The notes under the pieces were generated by a model, which searched no databases, was not told the DNA's origin, and was given only the letters and a program-made list of their open reading frames with translations. Position numbers and translations under genes: made by a program. Positions 8,559-17,897 of a stretch of DNA of 64,000 nt are shown one piece after another (positions within the stretch are counted from its first letter, which is position 1; each line of letters opens with the position of its first letter). The stretch is from Lichenicola sp965198575 (GTDB taxonomy: Bacteria > Pseudomonadota > Alphaproteobacteria > Acetobacterales > Acetobacteraceae), in contig NZ_OZ240671.1 of the NCBI RefSeq assembly GCF_965198575.1, positions 1,984,001 to 2,048,000 on the forward strand, read 5' to 3'.

Positions 8559-9485
8559 CTACCGCCAATGGCGCGACAGGAACGCAGCTGCAGCGTCGAG
8601 CGCTTGACGGGCGGTGGGCAGTTCCAGGACCGAGCGCTGGAACACGTGATGCAGCCCTTCGAAGACGTCGAGCCGGACCTCGCCACCCTTCTCCGCGGCC
8701 ACGGCTGCATACCGACGTGCATCGTCGAGCAGCAGTTCGTCGCTGCCGACCTGGATGGCGAGCGGCGGCAGCGTGTCGATGTCGGCATAGAGCGGCGAGG
8801 CGCGCCCGTCCCGCGGGTCGGCGCCGTTGAGGTAGGTCGCGGCGGCCGATGCGAGAAGCGCCGGTTGGAAGATCCGATCGCGGGTGGCCGGATCGGCAAA
8901 GGACGCGCCGGCAAGCGCCAGATCCACCCAGGGCGAGAACACCACGGCCGCGGTGACGGCCGGGCGGTCCGCGTGCCGGTCGGTTGCCACGGTGAGGGCC
9001 AGGGCGCCGCCTGCGGAATCGCCGACGACGGCAAGCCGGGCGATGCCCTGGTCCCCGAGCCAGCGTCGCGCGGCCAGGGCGGCATCGTGCGCGGCCGGGA
9101 ACGGGTGTTCCGGGGCCAGCGGGTAATCGAGCACGAAAGCCGAGACGCCGGCGCGGATGGCGACCTGGCTGGCAAAGCCGCGATAGGCGGTGGCGCTGCC
9201 GAGGGCGTAGGCCCCGCCATGCAGGAACAGGATCGCGCGGTCGCCGGGTGCGCCGTCCGGGCGGACCCACCAGCCCTGGATGCCGCCGCGATCCACCGGA
9301 TCCAGGGTGACGCCGCCCGCGATCGGCGTCTGTGCGGTCATGGCGTCATAGGCGTCACGCATGGAGCCCTGGAAGCCTGCGAAATGCCGGCCGATCGCGC
9401 CGAGCACGGACTGCTCGATGGCTTGCTCCTCCGCCGCCAGCGGATGAAACGTCTCGACGTGGGTGTTCGGGGAGGAGTTGAGCAT
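8559..9485 (-). CDS. Alpha/beta hydrolase, hormone-sensitive lipase-like
   Basis: A 308-residue esterase-like hydrolase of the HSL family. The oxyanion motif HGGAY is at 89-93 and the nucleophile elbow GDSAGG at 155-160 with Ser157; the catalytic Asp is probably in the segment LAIQVGSDELLLDDA and the His in FEGLHHVFQ near the C-terminus. There is no signal peptide, so it is likely cytoplasmic. The ATG at 9485 has a good AAGGTGA site six bases upstream, which is why I prefer it to the longer open frame. It is divergent from the adjacent LysR gene, a common arrangement for regulator and target. The physiological ester is unknown. Confidence 0.87.
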   Translation of the reverse strand: MLNSSPNTHVETFHPLAAEEQAIEQSVLGAIGRHFAGFQGSMRDAYDAMTAQTPIAGGVTLDPVDRGGIQGWWVRPDGAPGDRAILFLHGGAYALGSATAYRGFASQVAIRAGVSAFVLDYPLAPEHPFPAAHDAALAARRWLGDQGIARLAVVGDSAGGALALTVATDRHADRPAVTAAVVFSPWVDLALAGASFADPATRDRIFQPALLASAAATYLNGADPRDGRASPLYADIDTLPPLAIQVGSDELLLDDARRYAAVAAEKGGEVRLDVFEGLHHVFQRSVLELPTARQALDAAAAFLSRHWR

Positions 9486-9602
9486 GATCGTCACCTTGGC
9501 AGGCCCGCAGGCCGGGAGGCGGACAATCACCTATTCCGGGACTGGCGGTCAGACGGCATGTGGAGATAGCAATCATTCCTGCCGGGAACTGGTCGAGGCT
9601 GC

Positions 9603-10508
9603 ATGATGGATCGGTTGGAAGCGCTTCGGCTGTTCGTCCGCGTCGTCGAGAGCGGCAGCTTTTCGGCGGTGGCGCGGGAAGTCGGCGTCGGCCAGCCCGC
9701 GATCAGCAAGCAGATCGCCGCATTGGAGGCGACCCTCGGCGCTCGACTATTGCAACGGACCTCCCGGAGCCTGACCCTGACCGACGCCGGGCGCACCTGT
9801 TACGAGGCCGCCCTCCGCCTGGTCGACGATTTCGCGACGCTGCAATCGTCGGTCGGGCACGGCCAGGCGTCGCCCTCGGGCCTGGTGCGGTTGAGTGCCG
9901 CGCCGGTGTTCGGCCGGTTGCACATCGTGCCGCAGCTCGAGCGTTTCCTCGCGCGGCACCCGGCCATCACCATCGAGATCTCGGCCTCCTCGCGTCGCCT
10001 GAACCTCACTGAGGAGGGCCTGGACCTGGCGATCCGACACGGCCCGCTCACTGATAGGTCGCTGACGGCGCGCAAGCTGACGACGATCCCGTTCATCACG
10101 GTCGCCAGTGCCGCCTACCTCGATCGCGCCGGCACTCCGATGACGCCGGATGACCTCGCACACCACGCCTGCGTGATCTTCTCCGACGGTGGCGATGTCC
10201 GGCCCTGGCCGTTCAAGGGCGCGCAGGGCGCCTTCACGCACATCCCGACCGGCGGCTTGCGGACCTCGGACGGTGAGCAGATCCGCGCCGCAGTCCTCGC
10301 CGGCCTGGGGTTGGCGCATGGACCCGCCTGGGTGTTCGCGCCCGAGATCGCATCCGGCACGGTTCGGGCGGTCCTGACCGAGTACCGGAGCGGCGTGTCG
10401 GAGGTGAGTGCGGTGTACCCGTCGCAGCGCCGACTGCCGGCAAGGGTGCGGCTCTTCATCGACTTCCTGGCCGAGATTTTCGCCGATCCCGGCTGGACCC
10501 GCTTCTAG
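9603..10508 (+). CDS. LysR family transcriptional regulator
   Basis: A 301-residue LysR-type regulator. The N-terminal winged helix-turn-helix is classical: MDRLEALRLFVRVVESGSFS, then VGQPAISKQIAALE and LGARLLQRTSRSLTLTDAG over about the first 60 residues. The C-terminal two-lobed effector domain begins around residue 92 (GLVRLSAAPVFGR). Gene and the neighbouring hydrolase start 117 bp apart on opposite strands, so this protein probably regulates that hydrolase as well as itself. The effector is not predictable from sequence. Confidence 0.92.
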   Translation: MMDRLEALRLFVRVVESGSFSAVAREVGVGQPAISKQIAALEATLGARLLQRTSRSLTLTDAGRTCYEAALRLVDDFATLQSSVGHGQASPSGLVRLSAAPVFGRLHIVPQLERFLARHPAITIEISASSRRLNLTEEGLDLAIRHGPLTDRSLTARKLTTIPFITVASAAYLDRAGTPMTPDDLAHHACVIFSDGGDVRPWPFKGAQGAFTHIPTGGLRTSDGEQIRAAVLAGLGLAHGPAWVFAPEIASGTVRAVLTEYRSGVSEVSAVYPSQRRLPARVRLFIDFLAEIFADPGWTRF

Positions 10509-10518
10509 CCGCGCAGGC

Positions 10519-11427
10519 TCAGCGCGCCATCAGCACCGGCAGCGGCGCCTTGCCGATGACGTGGCGGGTGACGCCGCCCAGGATCAGCTGGCGCAACCGG
10601 GAATGCGAATAGGCGCCCATCGCCAGCAGGTCGCACTCGAACGCCGCCGTAGCCGCCAGCAGCCCGGCTCCGACGTTGCCGTCACGCGGCTTGAAGGCGG
10701 CCTTGGTGGCGTTGATGCCATGCCCGGCCAGGTAGTCGACGAGCTCGGACGCTTCAGGTCCACGGCGCTGGTAATCGTCGGAATACAGCACCTGCACCGC
10801 ATCAGCCGCGTGCATCCAGCACAATCCCGACAGCACCGCGGCGGCACTCTCGGCGGTGCCGTTCCAGGCGATGCAGACCCGCCGCCCGATGCTGGTCGGG
10901 GCCTGCTTCGGCGCGATGATGACCGGGCGGCCGCTATCGAACAGCACCGCGTGCAGCGCCTCCGACGAGGAGATCGCATCGTCCGAATCCGGGTGCGGAA
11001 TGACGATCAGGTCGGACAGCCGGGCGGCATGCGCCACCAGCTCGTGCTCGCGCCCGACGATCGTGCGGAAGCTCGCTGTGGGCGTTCGGGCTGTTCCAAG
11101 GCCAACCAGCGGCAACCGGTCCGTCCGGGTCACGGCCGCCGTGCCACCCTGCGCGAGTGCGGCATCGAACAATGTCCGGGCGCGGGTGGTTCGTCGCAGC
11201 GACTCCCGCTCCGCCACGCTCATCATCTCCTCGACCATCGCCCCGGACAGGCCCTCGCCGGCCAGCGGCGCCACCTCCCGGCTGTCGGTCGCGACATGCA
11301 GCGCCTGCAGGTTCGCCGAGAACCGGCGTGCCAGGTCGAACCCCAGCGTCAGCGCGGCCTCGTCCGTGGAGGCGCCATTCATCGGCAGCAGGATCGCGGC
11401 GATGTCGCCCCTCGGCCCGGCGCTCAT
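10519..11427 (-). CDS. Tandem universal stress protein
   Basis: A 302-residue cytoplasmic protein with two UspA-like domains in tandem. The first (about 8-140) begins IAAILLPMNGASTDEAALTLGFDLARRF; the second (about 150-300) ends LLAMGAYSHSRLRQLILGGVTRHVI, containing the G-2X-G-9X-G(S/T)-like nucleotide-binding tail in which the last Ser/Thr is replaced. Tandem Usp proteins of this length are common in proteobacteria and bind ATP or sense stress, though the exact role varies. The ATG overlaps the pdxH stop as ATGA, so the two genes are translationally coupled. Confidence 0.88.
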   Translation of the reverse strand: MSAGPRGDIAAILLPMNGASTDEAALTLGFDLARRFSANLQALHVATDSREVAPLAGEGLSGAMVEEMMSVAERESLRRTTRARTLFDAALAQGGTAAVTRTDRLPLVGLGTARTPTASFRTIVGREHELVAHAARLSDLIVIPHPDSDDAISSSEALHAVLFDSGRPVIIAPKQAPTSIGRRVCIAWNGTAESAAAVLSGLCWMHAADAVQVLYSDDYQRRGPEASELVDYLAGHGINATKAAFKPRDGNVGAGLLAATAAFECDLLAMGAYSHSRLRQLILGGVTRHVIGKAPLPVLMAR

Positions 11428-12029
11428 GGATAGAGTCGCCCGGTCTGCCAGCCGGTTTCGCCGTCGCGGCGATACACCATCCGGTCGTGCAGCCGGTACG
11501 GCATGTCCTGCCAGAACTCGATCACCAGCGGCCGCACCCGGTAGCCTGACCAGTGCGACGGCCGCGGGATCTCGTCGCCGGGGTAGCGCGCGTCGGTGTC
11601 GGCCAGGCGTTGCTCCAACTCGGCACGGTCAGGTAGCGGACGGGACTGCTCGGAGGCGATCGCGCCCAGGCGGGATACGCGCGCCCGGCTGTTGAAATAG
11701 GCATCGGCCTCGGCGTCGGTGACATCCTCGACCGGCCCCTCGACCCGTACCTGGCGCCGCAGCGACTTCCAGTGGAACAGCAGCGACGCGCGCCCGGTCC
11801 GGGAGAGCTCCCCGGCCTTGCGGCTCTGCTTGTTGGTGTAGAATACGAAGCCGCGCTCATCGATGTCCTTGAGCAGCACCATGCGCACCGAGGGCGTGCC
11901 GTCGGGCAGGGCGGTCGCCAGCGCCATCGCGTTGGGATCGTTCGGCTCGGTCGCGGTCGCCTGGTCCAGCCAGCTCCGGAACAGCTCGATCGGGTCCGAG
12001 ACGACTTCCAGCGCCGCGTCCGACATCAT
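11424..12029 (-). CDS. pdxH: Pyridoxamine/pyridoxine 5'-phosphate oxidase
   Basis: FMN-dependent oxidase producing pyridoxal 5'-phosphate in vitamin B6 synthesis and salvage. The product (201 residues) shows the family hallmarks: SVRMVLLKDIDERGFVFYTN, SRKAGELSRTGRASLLFHW, the VRVEGPVEDV strand and the C-terminal signature RVRPLVIEFWQ with LHDRM. Two adjacent ATG codons (12029 and 12026) follow GGAGTGAC; the second has the better spacing. The frame is open for 2 kb upstream against fabI and aroC, which is a composition artefact. Directly upstream of the ribosome site lies a five-copy 12-bp tandem repeat. Confidence 0.94.
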   Translation of the reverse strand: MMSDAALEVVSDPIELFRSWLDQATATEPNDPNAMALATALPDGTPSVRMVLLKDIDERGFVFYTNKQSRKAGELSRTGRASLLFHWKSLRRQVRVEGPVEDVTDAEADAYFNSRARVSRLGAIASEQSRPLPDRAELEQRLADTDARYPGDEIPRPSHWSGYRVRPLVIEFWQDMPYRLHDRMVYRRDGETGWQTGRLYP

Positions 12030-12035
12030 GTCACT

Positions 12036-12095
12036 CCAGAAGGTGGGCCAGAAGGTGGGCCAGAAGGTGGGCCAGAAGATGGGCCAGAAGGTGGT
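12036..12095. repeat. Five-copy 12-bp tandem repeat in the pdxH leader
   Basis: Five consecutive 12-bp units of CCAGAAGGTGGG on the plus strand: units one to three are identical, unit four has one change (AGATGGG), unit five ends in T. It begins just upstream of the pdxH Shine-Dalgarno region and therefore lies in the pdxH 5' leader or promoter, transcribed in the opposite sense. Any frame through it reads as a four-residue repeat, but no gene is supported there. Confidence 0.95.
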
Positions 12096-12299
12096 AAGAC
12101 GTCGCGACGGAACTCCGGTCGGGTGCAAGTCTGCGCTGACCGGGGCGACGCGCCAAGGGGGAGGCAATGCCGTGCCCCGCCTCTTGTTCAATACGTGACC
12201 CTGTGCGACCACAAAGCTCCCCCGCCCGCGCGGCCGCCGACTGACGCCTTGCCACCCTGGGCCCCAGAATGAGGCCCGTAACCTCAGGATAGAACCGCC

Positions 12300-13139
<840 letters not shown>

Positions 13140-13169
13140 GGCGCCGGCCCGCGCGACCGAGGCGAGACC

Positions 13170-14243
13170 ATGTCGCACAATAGCTTCGGCCACCTGTTCC
13201 GCGTCACCAGCTGGGGCGAGAGCCATGGGCCCTCGATCGGCGGGGTGGTGGATGGCTGCCCACCGGGCCTGCCGCTCACCGAGGCCGACATCCAGCCGTT
13301 CCTCGACCGGCGCCGGCCGGGGCAGTCGCGCTTCACCACGCAGCGCCAGGAGGCGGACGCCGTACGGATCCTCTCCGGCACCTATGAGGGGCTGACCACC
13401 GGCACCCCGATCTCGCTGCTGATCGAGAACACCGACCAGCGCTCGCGCGACTATGGCGCCATCGCCGATCGCTACCGTCCCGGCCACGCCGACGTCACCT
13501 ACGAGCTGAAATACGGCCTGCGCGACCCGCGTGGCGGTGGCCGCTCCTCGGCGCGCGAGACGGCGATCCGGGTTGCGGCGGGTGCCGTGGCCCGGCTGGT
13601 GCTGGGCGCTGCGGTGCAGGTGCGTGGCGCGCTGGTGCAGATCGGGCCGCACGCGATCGACCTGGCGCGCTGGGACTGGGGCGAGGTCACACGCAACCCG
13701 TTCTTCTGTCCGGACCCGGGCACGGTGCCGGTGTGGGAGGAGTATCTCGACCGGGTGCGCAAGAACGGCTCCTCGGCGGGCGCGATCATCGCGCTGCAGG
13801 CGGATGGCGTGCCGCCGGGGCTTGGGGCACCACTCTACGGCAAGCTGGACGCGGACCTTGCGGGTGCCCTGATGGGCATCAACGCGGTCAAGGGCGTGGA
13901 AATCGGCGCCGGTTTTGCCGCGGCAAGCCTCAGCGGCGAGGAGAACGCCGACCCGATGTCCATGCAGGACGGGCACCTCGTGTTCGGCTCCAACCAGGCC
14001 GGCGGCGTGCTCGGCGGCATCTCGACCGGGCAGCCGATCACGGCTCGGTTCGCCGTTAAGCCGACCAGCTCGATCCTGACACCGGTGGCCTCCGTGACCC
14101 GCAGCGGCGAGGCGGCGTCGGTGGCGACCAAGGGCCGGCACGACCCCTGCGTCGGGATCCGCGCCGTGCCGGTGGGTGAGGCGATGCTGGCCTGCGTGCT
14201 CGCCGACCATCTGCTGCGGCACCGCGGCCAGACCGGCCGCTAG
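13170..14243 (+). CDS. aroC: Chorismate synthase
   Basis: Seventh step of the shikimate pathway, forming chorismate from EPSP with reduced FMN. The 357-residue protein begins MSHNSFGHLFRVTSWGESHG, the first AroC signature, and carries the RPGHADVTYELKYG and RGGGRSSARET blocks, then QAGGVLGGISTGQPI and the C-terminal KGRHDPCVGIRAVPV. Length and motif order match bifunctional-independent bacterial enzymes. It lies 30 bp after fabI and is followed by the lipid A block on the same strand. Confidence 0.96.
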   Translation: MSHNSFGHLFRVTSWGESHGPSIGGVVDGCPPGLPLTEADIQPFLDRRRPGQSRFTTQRQEADAVRILSGTYEGLTTGTPISLLIENTDQRSRDYGAIADRYRPGHADVTYELKYGLRDPRGGGRSSARETAIRVAAGAVARLVLGAAVQVRGALVQIGPHAIDLARWDWGEVTRNPFFCPDPGTVPVWEEYLDRVRKNGSSAGAIIALQADGVPPGLGAPLYGKLDADLAGALMGINAVKGVEIGAGFAAASLSGEENADPMSMQDGHLVFGSNQAGGVLGGISTGQPITARFAVKPTSSILTPVASVTRSGEAASVATKGRHDPCVGIRAVPVGEAMLACVLADHLLRHRGQTGR

Positions 14244-14259
14244 CGCGGGTTCCGGCGGC

Positions 14260-14964
14260 ATGAAGCGCCTGATCCGCAGCGCGTTCGTGCGCAGCCTCGG
14301 CGCCCGGCTGATCGGCGCCTACCTGGTGGTGGCTCTCCGCACCACGCGCTGGCGCATCGAGGCGCCCGAAGAGGCGTGGCCCTACCTGCTGGCGGCGGAC
14401 GGTCGCAGCGCCATCGTCGCGTTCTGGCACGAGGTCCTGCCGCTGGCCCCGATGCTGTGGTGGCACGCGCATCGCGCCAACCCGGCGATGCGCATGACGG
14501 TGCTGATCAGCCGGCATCGCGACGGACGGATGATGACCGACATCGTGCGGCGCTGGGACGTACAGGTGATTGCCGGCTCGTCGGATCGGCCGAAGCCGGG
14601 CGATGCGGGCCAGGCCCGGGCAAAAGGTGGTGCGGCAGCGATGCGCAGCCTGCTCGAACTGCTGCGGTCCGGCAGCCTGGTGGCGATTACTCCCGACGGG
14701 CCGCGCGGGCCGCGTCACGTGCTGCAGCCAGGCGTGGCCCGTCTCGCCGCATTGTCCGGTGTGCCGGTAGTGCCGGCCGCGGCGTTCTGCCGACCGGCCA
14801 GGCGGCTCGGCTCGTGGGACCGGATGATCCTGCCGCTGCCGTTCGGCCGCGGACGCATCGTCTATGGCGCGCCGATCCTGGTCCCACGGCATGGCTGGGA
14901 AGCAGCCCTGCCGACGATCGCCGCGTCGCTCGGCGCCGTCACCCGCCAGGCGGAGGCAGGATGA
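14260..14964 (+). CDS. DUF374 lysophospholipid acyltransferase-like protein
   Basis: A 234-residue protein of the DUF374 family, related to LPLAT acyltransferases. FWHEVLPLAP (about 52-61) provides the His-x4-like catalytic region, ISRHRDGRMM the next conserved block, and TPDGPRGPRHVLQPGVARLA the glycerophosphate-binding segment. In many alphaproteobacteria this gene precedes waaA and lpxK as here, which suggests a role in lipid A or envelope lipid acylation; the substrate is not established. I chose the ATG at 14260, 17 bp after aroC, because the longer frame overlaps aroC. Its stop overlaps the waaA start as ATGA. Confidence 0.85.
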   Translation: MKRLIRSAFVRSLGARLIGAYLVVALRTTRWRIEAPEEAWPYLLAADGRSAIVAFWHEVLPLAPMLWWHAHRANPAMRMTVLISRHRDGRMMTDIVRRWDVQVIAGSSDRPKPGDAGQARAKGGAAAMRSLLELLRSGSLVAITPDGPRGPRHVLQPGVARLAALSGVPVVPAAAFCRPARRLGSWDRMILPLPFGRGRIVYGAPILVPRHGWEAALPTIAASLGAVTRQAEAG

Positions 14965-16262
14965 AGCCGCCGCGGTTCGGCCTGCCGTTCGCGCTGTGGG
15001 CGGCTGCTGCCACACTCGCCGCGCCCGCCATCCGGCTCAATCTTCGCCGCCGCGTGGCCACCGGCAAGGAGATCGGTAAGCGGCTGGGCGAGCGGCGAGG
15101 CATCGAGACGGCACCGCGACCGGACGGCACGCTGCTCTGGCTGCACGCCGCAAGCGTCGGCGAGACGCTGTCGCTGTTGCCGCTGATCGACACGCTGTGC
15201 CGGAGCCGGGGCGACCTGCGCCTGCTGCTGACCACCGGCACCGTGAGCGCCCAGCGCCTGCTGCAGCAGCGGCTCGATGAGGATGGCCTGGCCGACCGGG
15301 TGCAACACCGCTTCACGCCGCTCGACGTGCCGGCCTGGATCGACCGGTTCCTCGATCACTGGCGGCCGGACATGCTGGTGCTGGTCGAGAGTGAGCTGTG
15401 GCCGAACCTGATCGTGCGGTGCGCGCGGCGCGGCATCCCGCTGGTGCTGCTGAATGCGCGCATGTCCGCCCGCAGTGCCCGCGCCTGGGGCATGGCGCGC
15501 TTCGTGACCCGGCAGATGTTCGGGGCGTTCGCGTGGATCACCGCACGGTCGGCGCAGGACGCGGCACGGCTGCGCGGGCTCGGGGCCGCTGCCGTGGAGC
15601 ATGATGGCGACCTCAAGCAGGCGGCGGCTCCCTTGCCGGTCGATGAGGCCGAGCTCGACCGGCTGCGGCAGCTGCTCGGCGACCGGCCGGTCTGGCTTGC
15701 CGCCAGCACGCACGCGGGTGAGGAAACCCGGATCGCCCTGCTGCACCGGGCGATCGCGACCCGGTATCCGACGCTGCTGACGGTGATCGCGCCGCGCCAC
15801 CCTGAGCGCGGGGCGGCGATCGCGGCCGAGCTCGACGATGCGCCCCGGAGGGCCGAGGCCAGCGACCCCGCGCCGGAGCAGGGCATCTGGATCTGCGACA
15901 CGCTGGGCGAGCTCGGATTGTTGTATCGGCTGATCGGCATCGTGTTCATCGGCAACAGCCTGGCCGCCGTCGAGCCACCAGGTGGCGGGCACAATCCGCT
16001 GGAACCGGCGCGGCTCGGATGTGCCATCGCCATCGGCCCGCTGGCGCAGAACTTCGAGGAGGATGTCAGCCGGATGCGGGAGGCGGGCGGCCTGGTCGTT
16101 GCGCCCGACGAGCCGGCCTTGCAGGCATGGGTCGAGCGGATGCTGAGCCAGCCGGAGCAGCGCCAGGCGATGGCCGATGCGGCGCTTGAGCAGGCGAACG
16201 CATCCGCCGGACTGCCGGAGCGGCTGGCGCGACGGCTGCTGCAGCTACTCGACAGGCACTAG
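14961..16262 (+). CDS. waaA: 3-deoxy-D-manno-octulosonic acid (Kdo) transferase
   Basis: Adds Kdo from CMP-Kdo to the lipid A precursor at the inner face of the inner membrane. The 433-residue GT-B enzyme has an N-terminal membrane-associating segment, LWLHAASVGETLSLLPL with catalytic Glu68, then LLTTGTVSAQRLL, VLVESELWPNLI and the C-terminal GNSLAAVEPPGGGHNPLEPA block that binds the nucleotide. The ATG at 14961 follows a strong GGAGGCAGG and overlaps the preceding stop. The next gene, lpxK, begins with the base after this stop, so the three are one operon. Confidence 0.94.
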   Translation: MKPPRFGLPFALWAAAATLAAPAIRLNLRRRVATGKEIGKRLGERRGIETAPRPDGTLLWLHAASVGETLSLLPLIDTLCRSRGDLRLLLTTGTVSAQRLLQQRLDEDGLADRVQHRFTPLDVPAWIDRFLDHWRPDMLVLVESELWPNLIVRCARRGIPLVLLNARMSARSARAWGMARFVTRQMFGAFAWITARSAQDAARLRGLGAAAVEHDGDLKQAAAPLPVDEAELDRLRQLLGDRPVWLAASTHAGEETRIALLHRAIATRYPTLLTVIAPRHPERGAAIAAELDDAPRRAEASDPAPEQGIWICDTLGELGLLYRLIGIVFIGNSLAAVEPPGGGHNPLEPARLGCAIAIGPLAQNFEEDVSRMREAGGLVVAPDEPALQAWVERMLSQPEQRQAMADAALEQANASAGLPERLARRLLQLLDRH

Positions 16263-17255
16263 ATGTTCCCGCCGGCCTTCTGGTCGATCCGCCCTCCGAC
16301 CGCGCTGGCGAGGCTGCTCGGTCCGGTCGGCGGCGTCACCGCCTGGGCAACGGCGCGCCGGCTGCGGCGGCCGGGATGGCGCGCGCCGGTGCCGGTCATC
16401 TGCTGCGGCAATGTCGGGGTCGGGGGTGCGGGCAAGACGACCGTGGCGCTCGACCTGGCGCGCCGGCTGCAGGCGCGTGGGATCGCGGTGCACTGCCTGA
16501 CGCGCGGCTATGGCGGTCGGGTCCGCGGCGTGCTGCGGGTCGATCCGGATCGCCACGACGCCGTCCTCACCGGTGACGAGGCCCTGCTGCTGGCCGGGGT
16601 CGCGCCGACCTGGGTCTCGGCGGATCGCGCTGCCTCTGCGCGTGCGGCGATCGGGGCCGGCGCGCAGATCCTGCTGATGGATGACGGACTGCAGAATCCC
16701 GGCCTGGTGCAGGACTGGCCGCTGCTGGTGATCGACGGCGCCAGCGGGTTCGGCAACGGACGCCTGCTGCCGGCAGGGCCGTTGCGCGAGCCGGTGGCCA
16801 CCGCCATGGCGCGTGCCCGTGCGGTGATCCTGATCGGTGCCGATGCGGCCGGGGTGACCGCACAGTTGCCTTCATCGCTGCCGTTGCTGCGCGCCGACCT
16901 GGTCATGGAACCGGGGCTGCTGGGTCTGCGTGGCGAAAAGCTGCTGGCGTTTGCGGGCATCGCCAGGCCGGAGAAGTTCTTTGCGGCACTCCGTGGGATC
17001 GACCTGGAGCTCGCAGCGACCCGCGGCTTTCCCGACCACCACCGCTTCAGCGCCGCCGATATCGAGGCATTGCGACGCGACGCCTTGAGGCTGCAGGCCA
17101 TCCTGGTCACCACGCCGAAGGACGCCGTCCGGCTGCCTCCGGACATGCGTGCCGAGGTCGTGGTCGCCGACGTCTCGCTGCGTTGGGACGCGCCGGGCGC
17201 CCTGCAGGAAATGCTCGATCGGATGACCGGTACGTCCCCGTCGGCAGGTCGATGA
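16263..17255 (+). CDS. lpxK: Tetraacyldisaccharide 4'-kinase
   Basis: Phosphorylates the 4' position of the lipid A disaccharide, using ATP at the inner membrane. The 330-residue protein has the P-loop GVGGAGKT at 52-59, the following LTRGYGGRVRG block and the IDGASGFGNGRLLPAGPLREP segment typical of LpxK, then FPDHHRFS near residue 260. It starts immediately after the waaA stop. It is the last gene of the DUF374-waaA-lpxK operon; the next 258 bp carry no gene. Confidence 0.94.
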   Translation: MFPPAFWSIRPPTALARLLGPVGGVTAWATARRLRRPGWRAPVPVICCGNVGVGGAGKTTVALDLARRLQARGIAVHCLTRGYGGRVRGVLRVDPDRHDAVLTGDEALLLAGVAPTWVSADRAASARAAIGAGAQILLMDDGLQNPGLVQDWPLLVIDGASGFGNGRLLPAGPLREPVATAMARARAVILIGADAAGVTAQLPSSLPLLRADLVMEPGLLGLRGEKLLAFAGIARPEKFFAALRGIDLELAATRGFPDHHRFSAADIEALRRDALRLQAILVTTPKDAVRLPPDMRAEVVVADVSLRWDAPGALQEMLDRMTGTSPSAGR

Positions 17256-17513
17256 CGTTCCAGAAAACTGGATTAAAGCAAAGCGTGAGAGCTCGGGGCA
17301 GTTACATCGACGTTGGCGGCGGGAGTTGACACAACACATCAAGTAGAAGCATCGGAAGCGTAACGGATCATTGCATTTTTACCACACAGGATCTGCCAAG
17401 AATGGAAGGACCGCCTGTCTGCGGGGCAGTGCTGCAGAATCCGTTTGTCAGTGTGAAGTGGAGCCGGTTACCTTATTCACGAAATAGCGAGCCTCTCCTC
17501 AAAGGGTTCAACA

Positions 17514-17876
17514 ATGGCCAAGCCTGCGCCGCTTCGGGACTTTCCCGTCGATTCCAATATTGTCTCGCTACGACTCAGATTCCTGCCCCGGCACCGCGAG
17601 TACTTGATGCGGTGGCTGCAGGCTGGCTCTTCCATGGGGCTGTGCGATGTCGACGTGTCGCCGCGTACCCCGATCACCTCCCCGGTGACGCTCGAGCACG
17701 TGCTGGTGTGGGTGCGCGAGAACCCCGATCCGGCCTACATGGTTCGGCCGGACGGGATGCGGTGGCAGGTTATCGACCATGTCCGCAACCACCCGCTCGG
17801 CAGCTTCCAGAGCTTCGAGGATGCGTTGCACTGCATCCGCCCGGTGCTCGGTCAGACGGCCACCGTCGCCGCCTGA
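17514..17876 (+). CDS. Hypothetical protein, 120 residues
   Basis: A soluble-looking 120-residue protein beginning MAKPAPLRDFPVDSNIVSLR, with no signal peptide, membrane helix or motif I recognise. It contains a run of conserved-looking aromatic and charged residues (HVLVWVRENPDPAYMVRPDG, MRWQVIDHVRNHPLG). Support for it being real comes from AAAGGGTTC just upstream of the ATG, coding-like composition and a separate leader. The preceding 258 bp are noticeably less GC-rich than the surroundings; a TTGACA at 17326-17331 is a possible -35 element but no good -10 follows. It is convergent with the LpoA-like gene, 21 bp away. Confidence 0.65.
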   Translation: MAKPAPLRDFPVDSNIVSLRLRFLPRHREYLMRWLQAGSSMGLCDVDVSPRTPITSPVTLEHVLVWVRENPDPAYMVRPDGMRWQVIDHVRNHPLGSFQSFEDALHCIRPVLGQTATVAA

Positions 17877-17897
17877 CCTCCCGGCGTTTCGCCCGCC

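Noticed and set aside
12036..12095. Possible CRISPR or tandem gene
   Set aside because: Twelve-bp units without spacers, and no coding frame is supported.
14376..14960. Plus-strand frame open upstream of waaA
   Set aside because: It overlaps the DUF374 gene in another phase; the strong GGAGGCAGG and ATGA overlap mark the waaA start at 14961.
17326..17354. TTGACA as a promoter for the hypothetical protein at 17514
   Set aside because: No convincing -10 at 16-18 bp, so not listed as a promoter.
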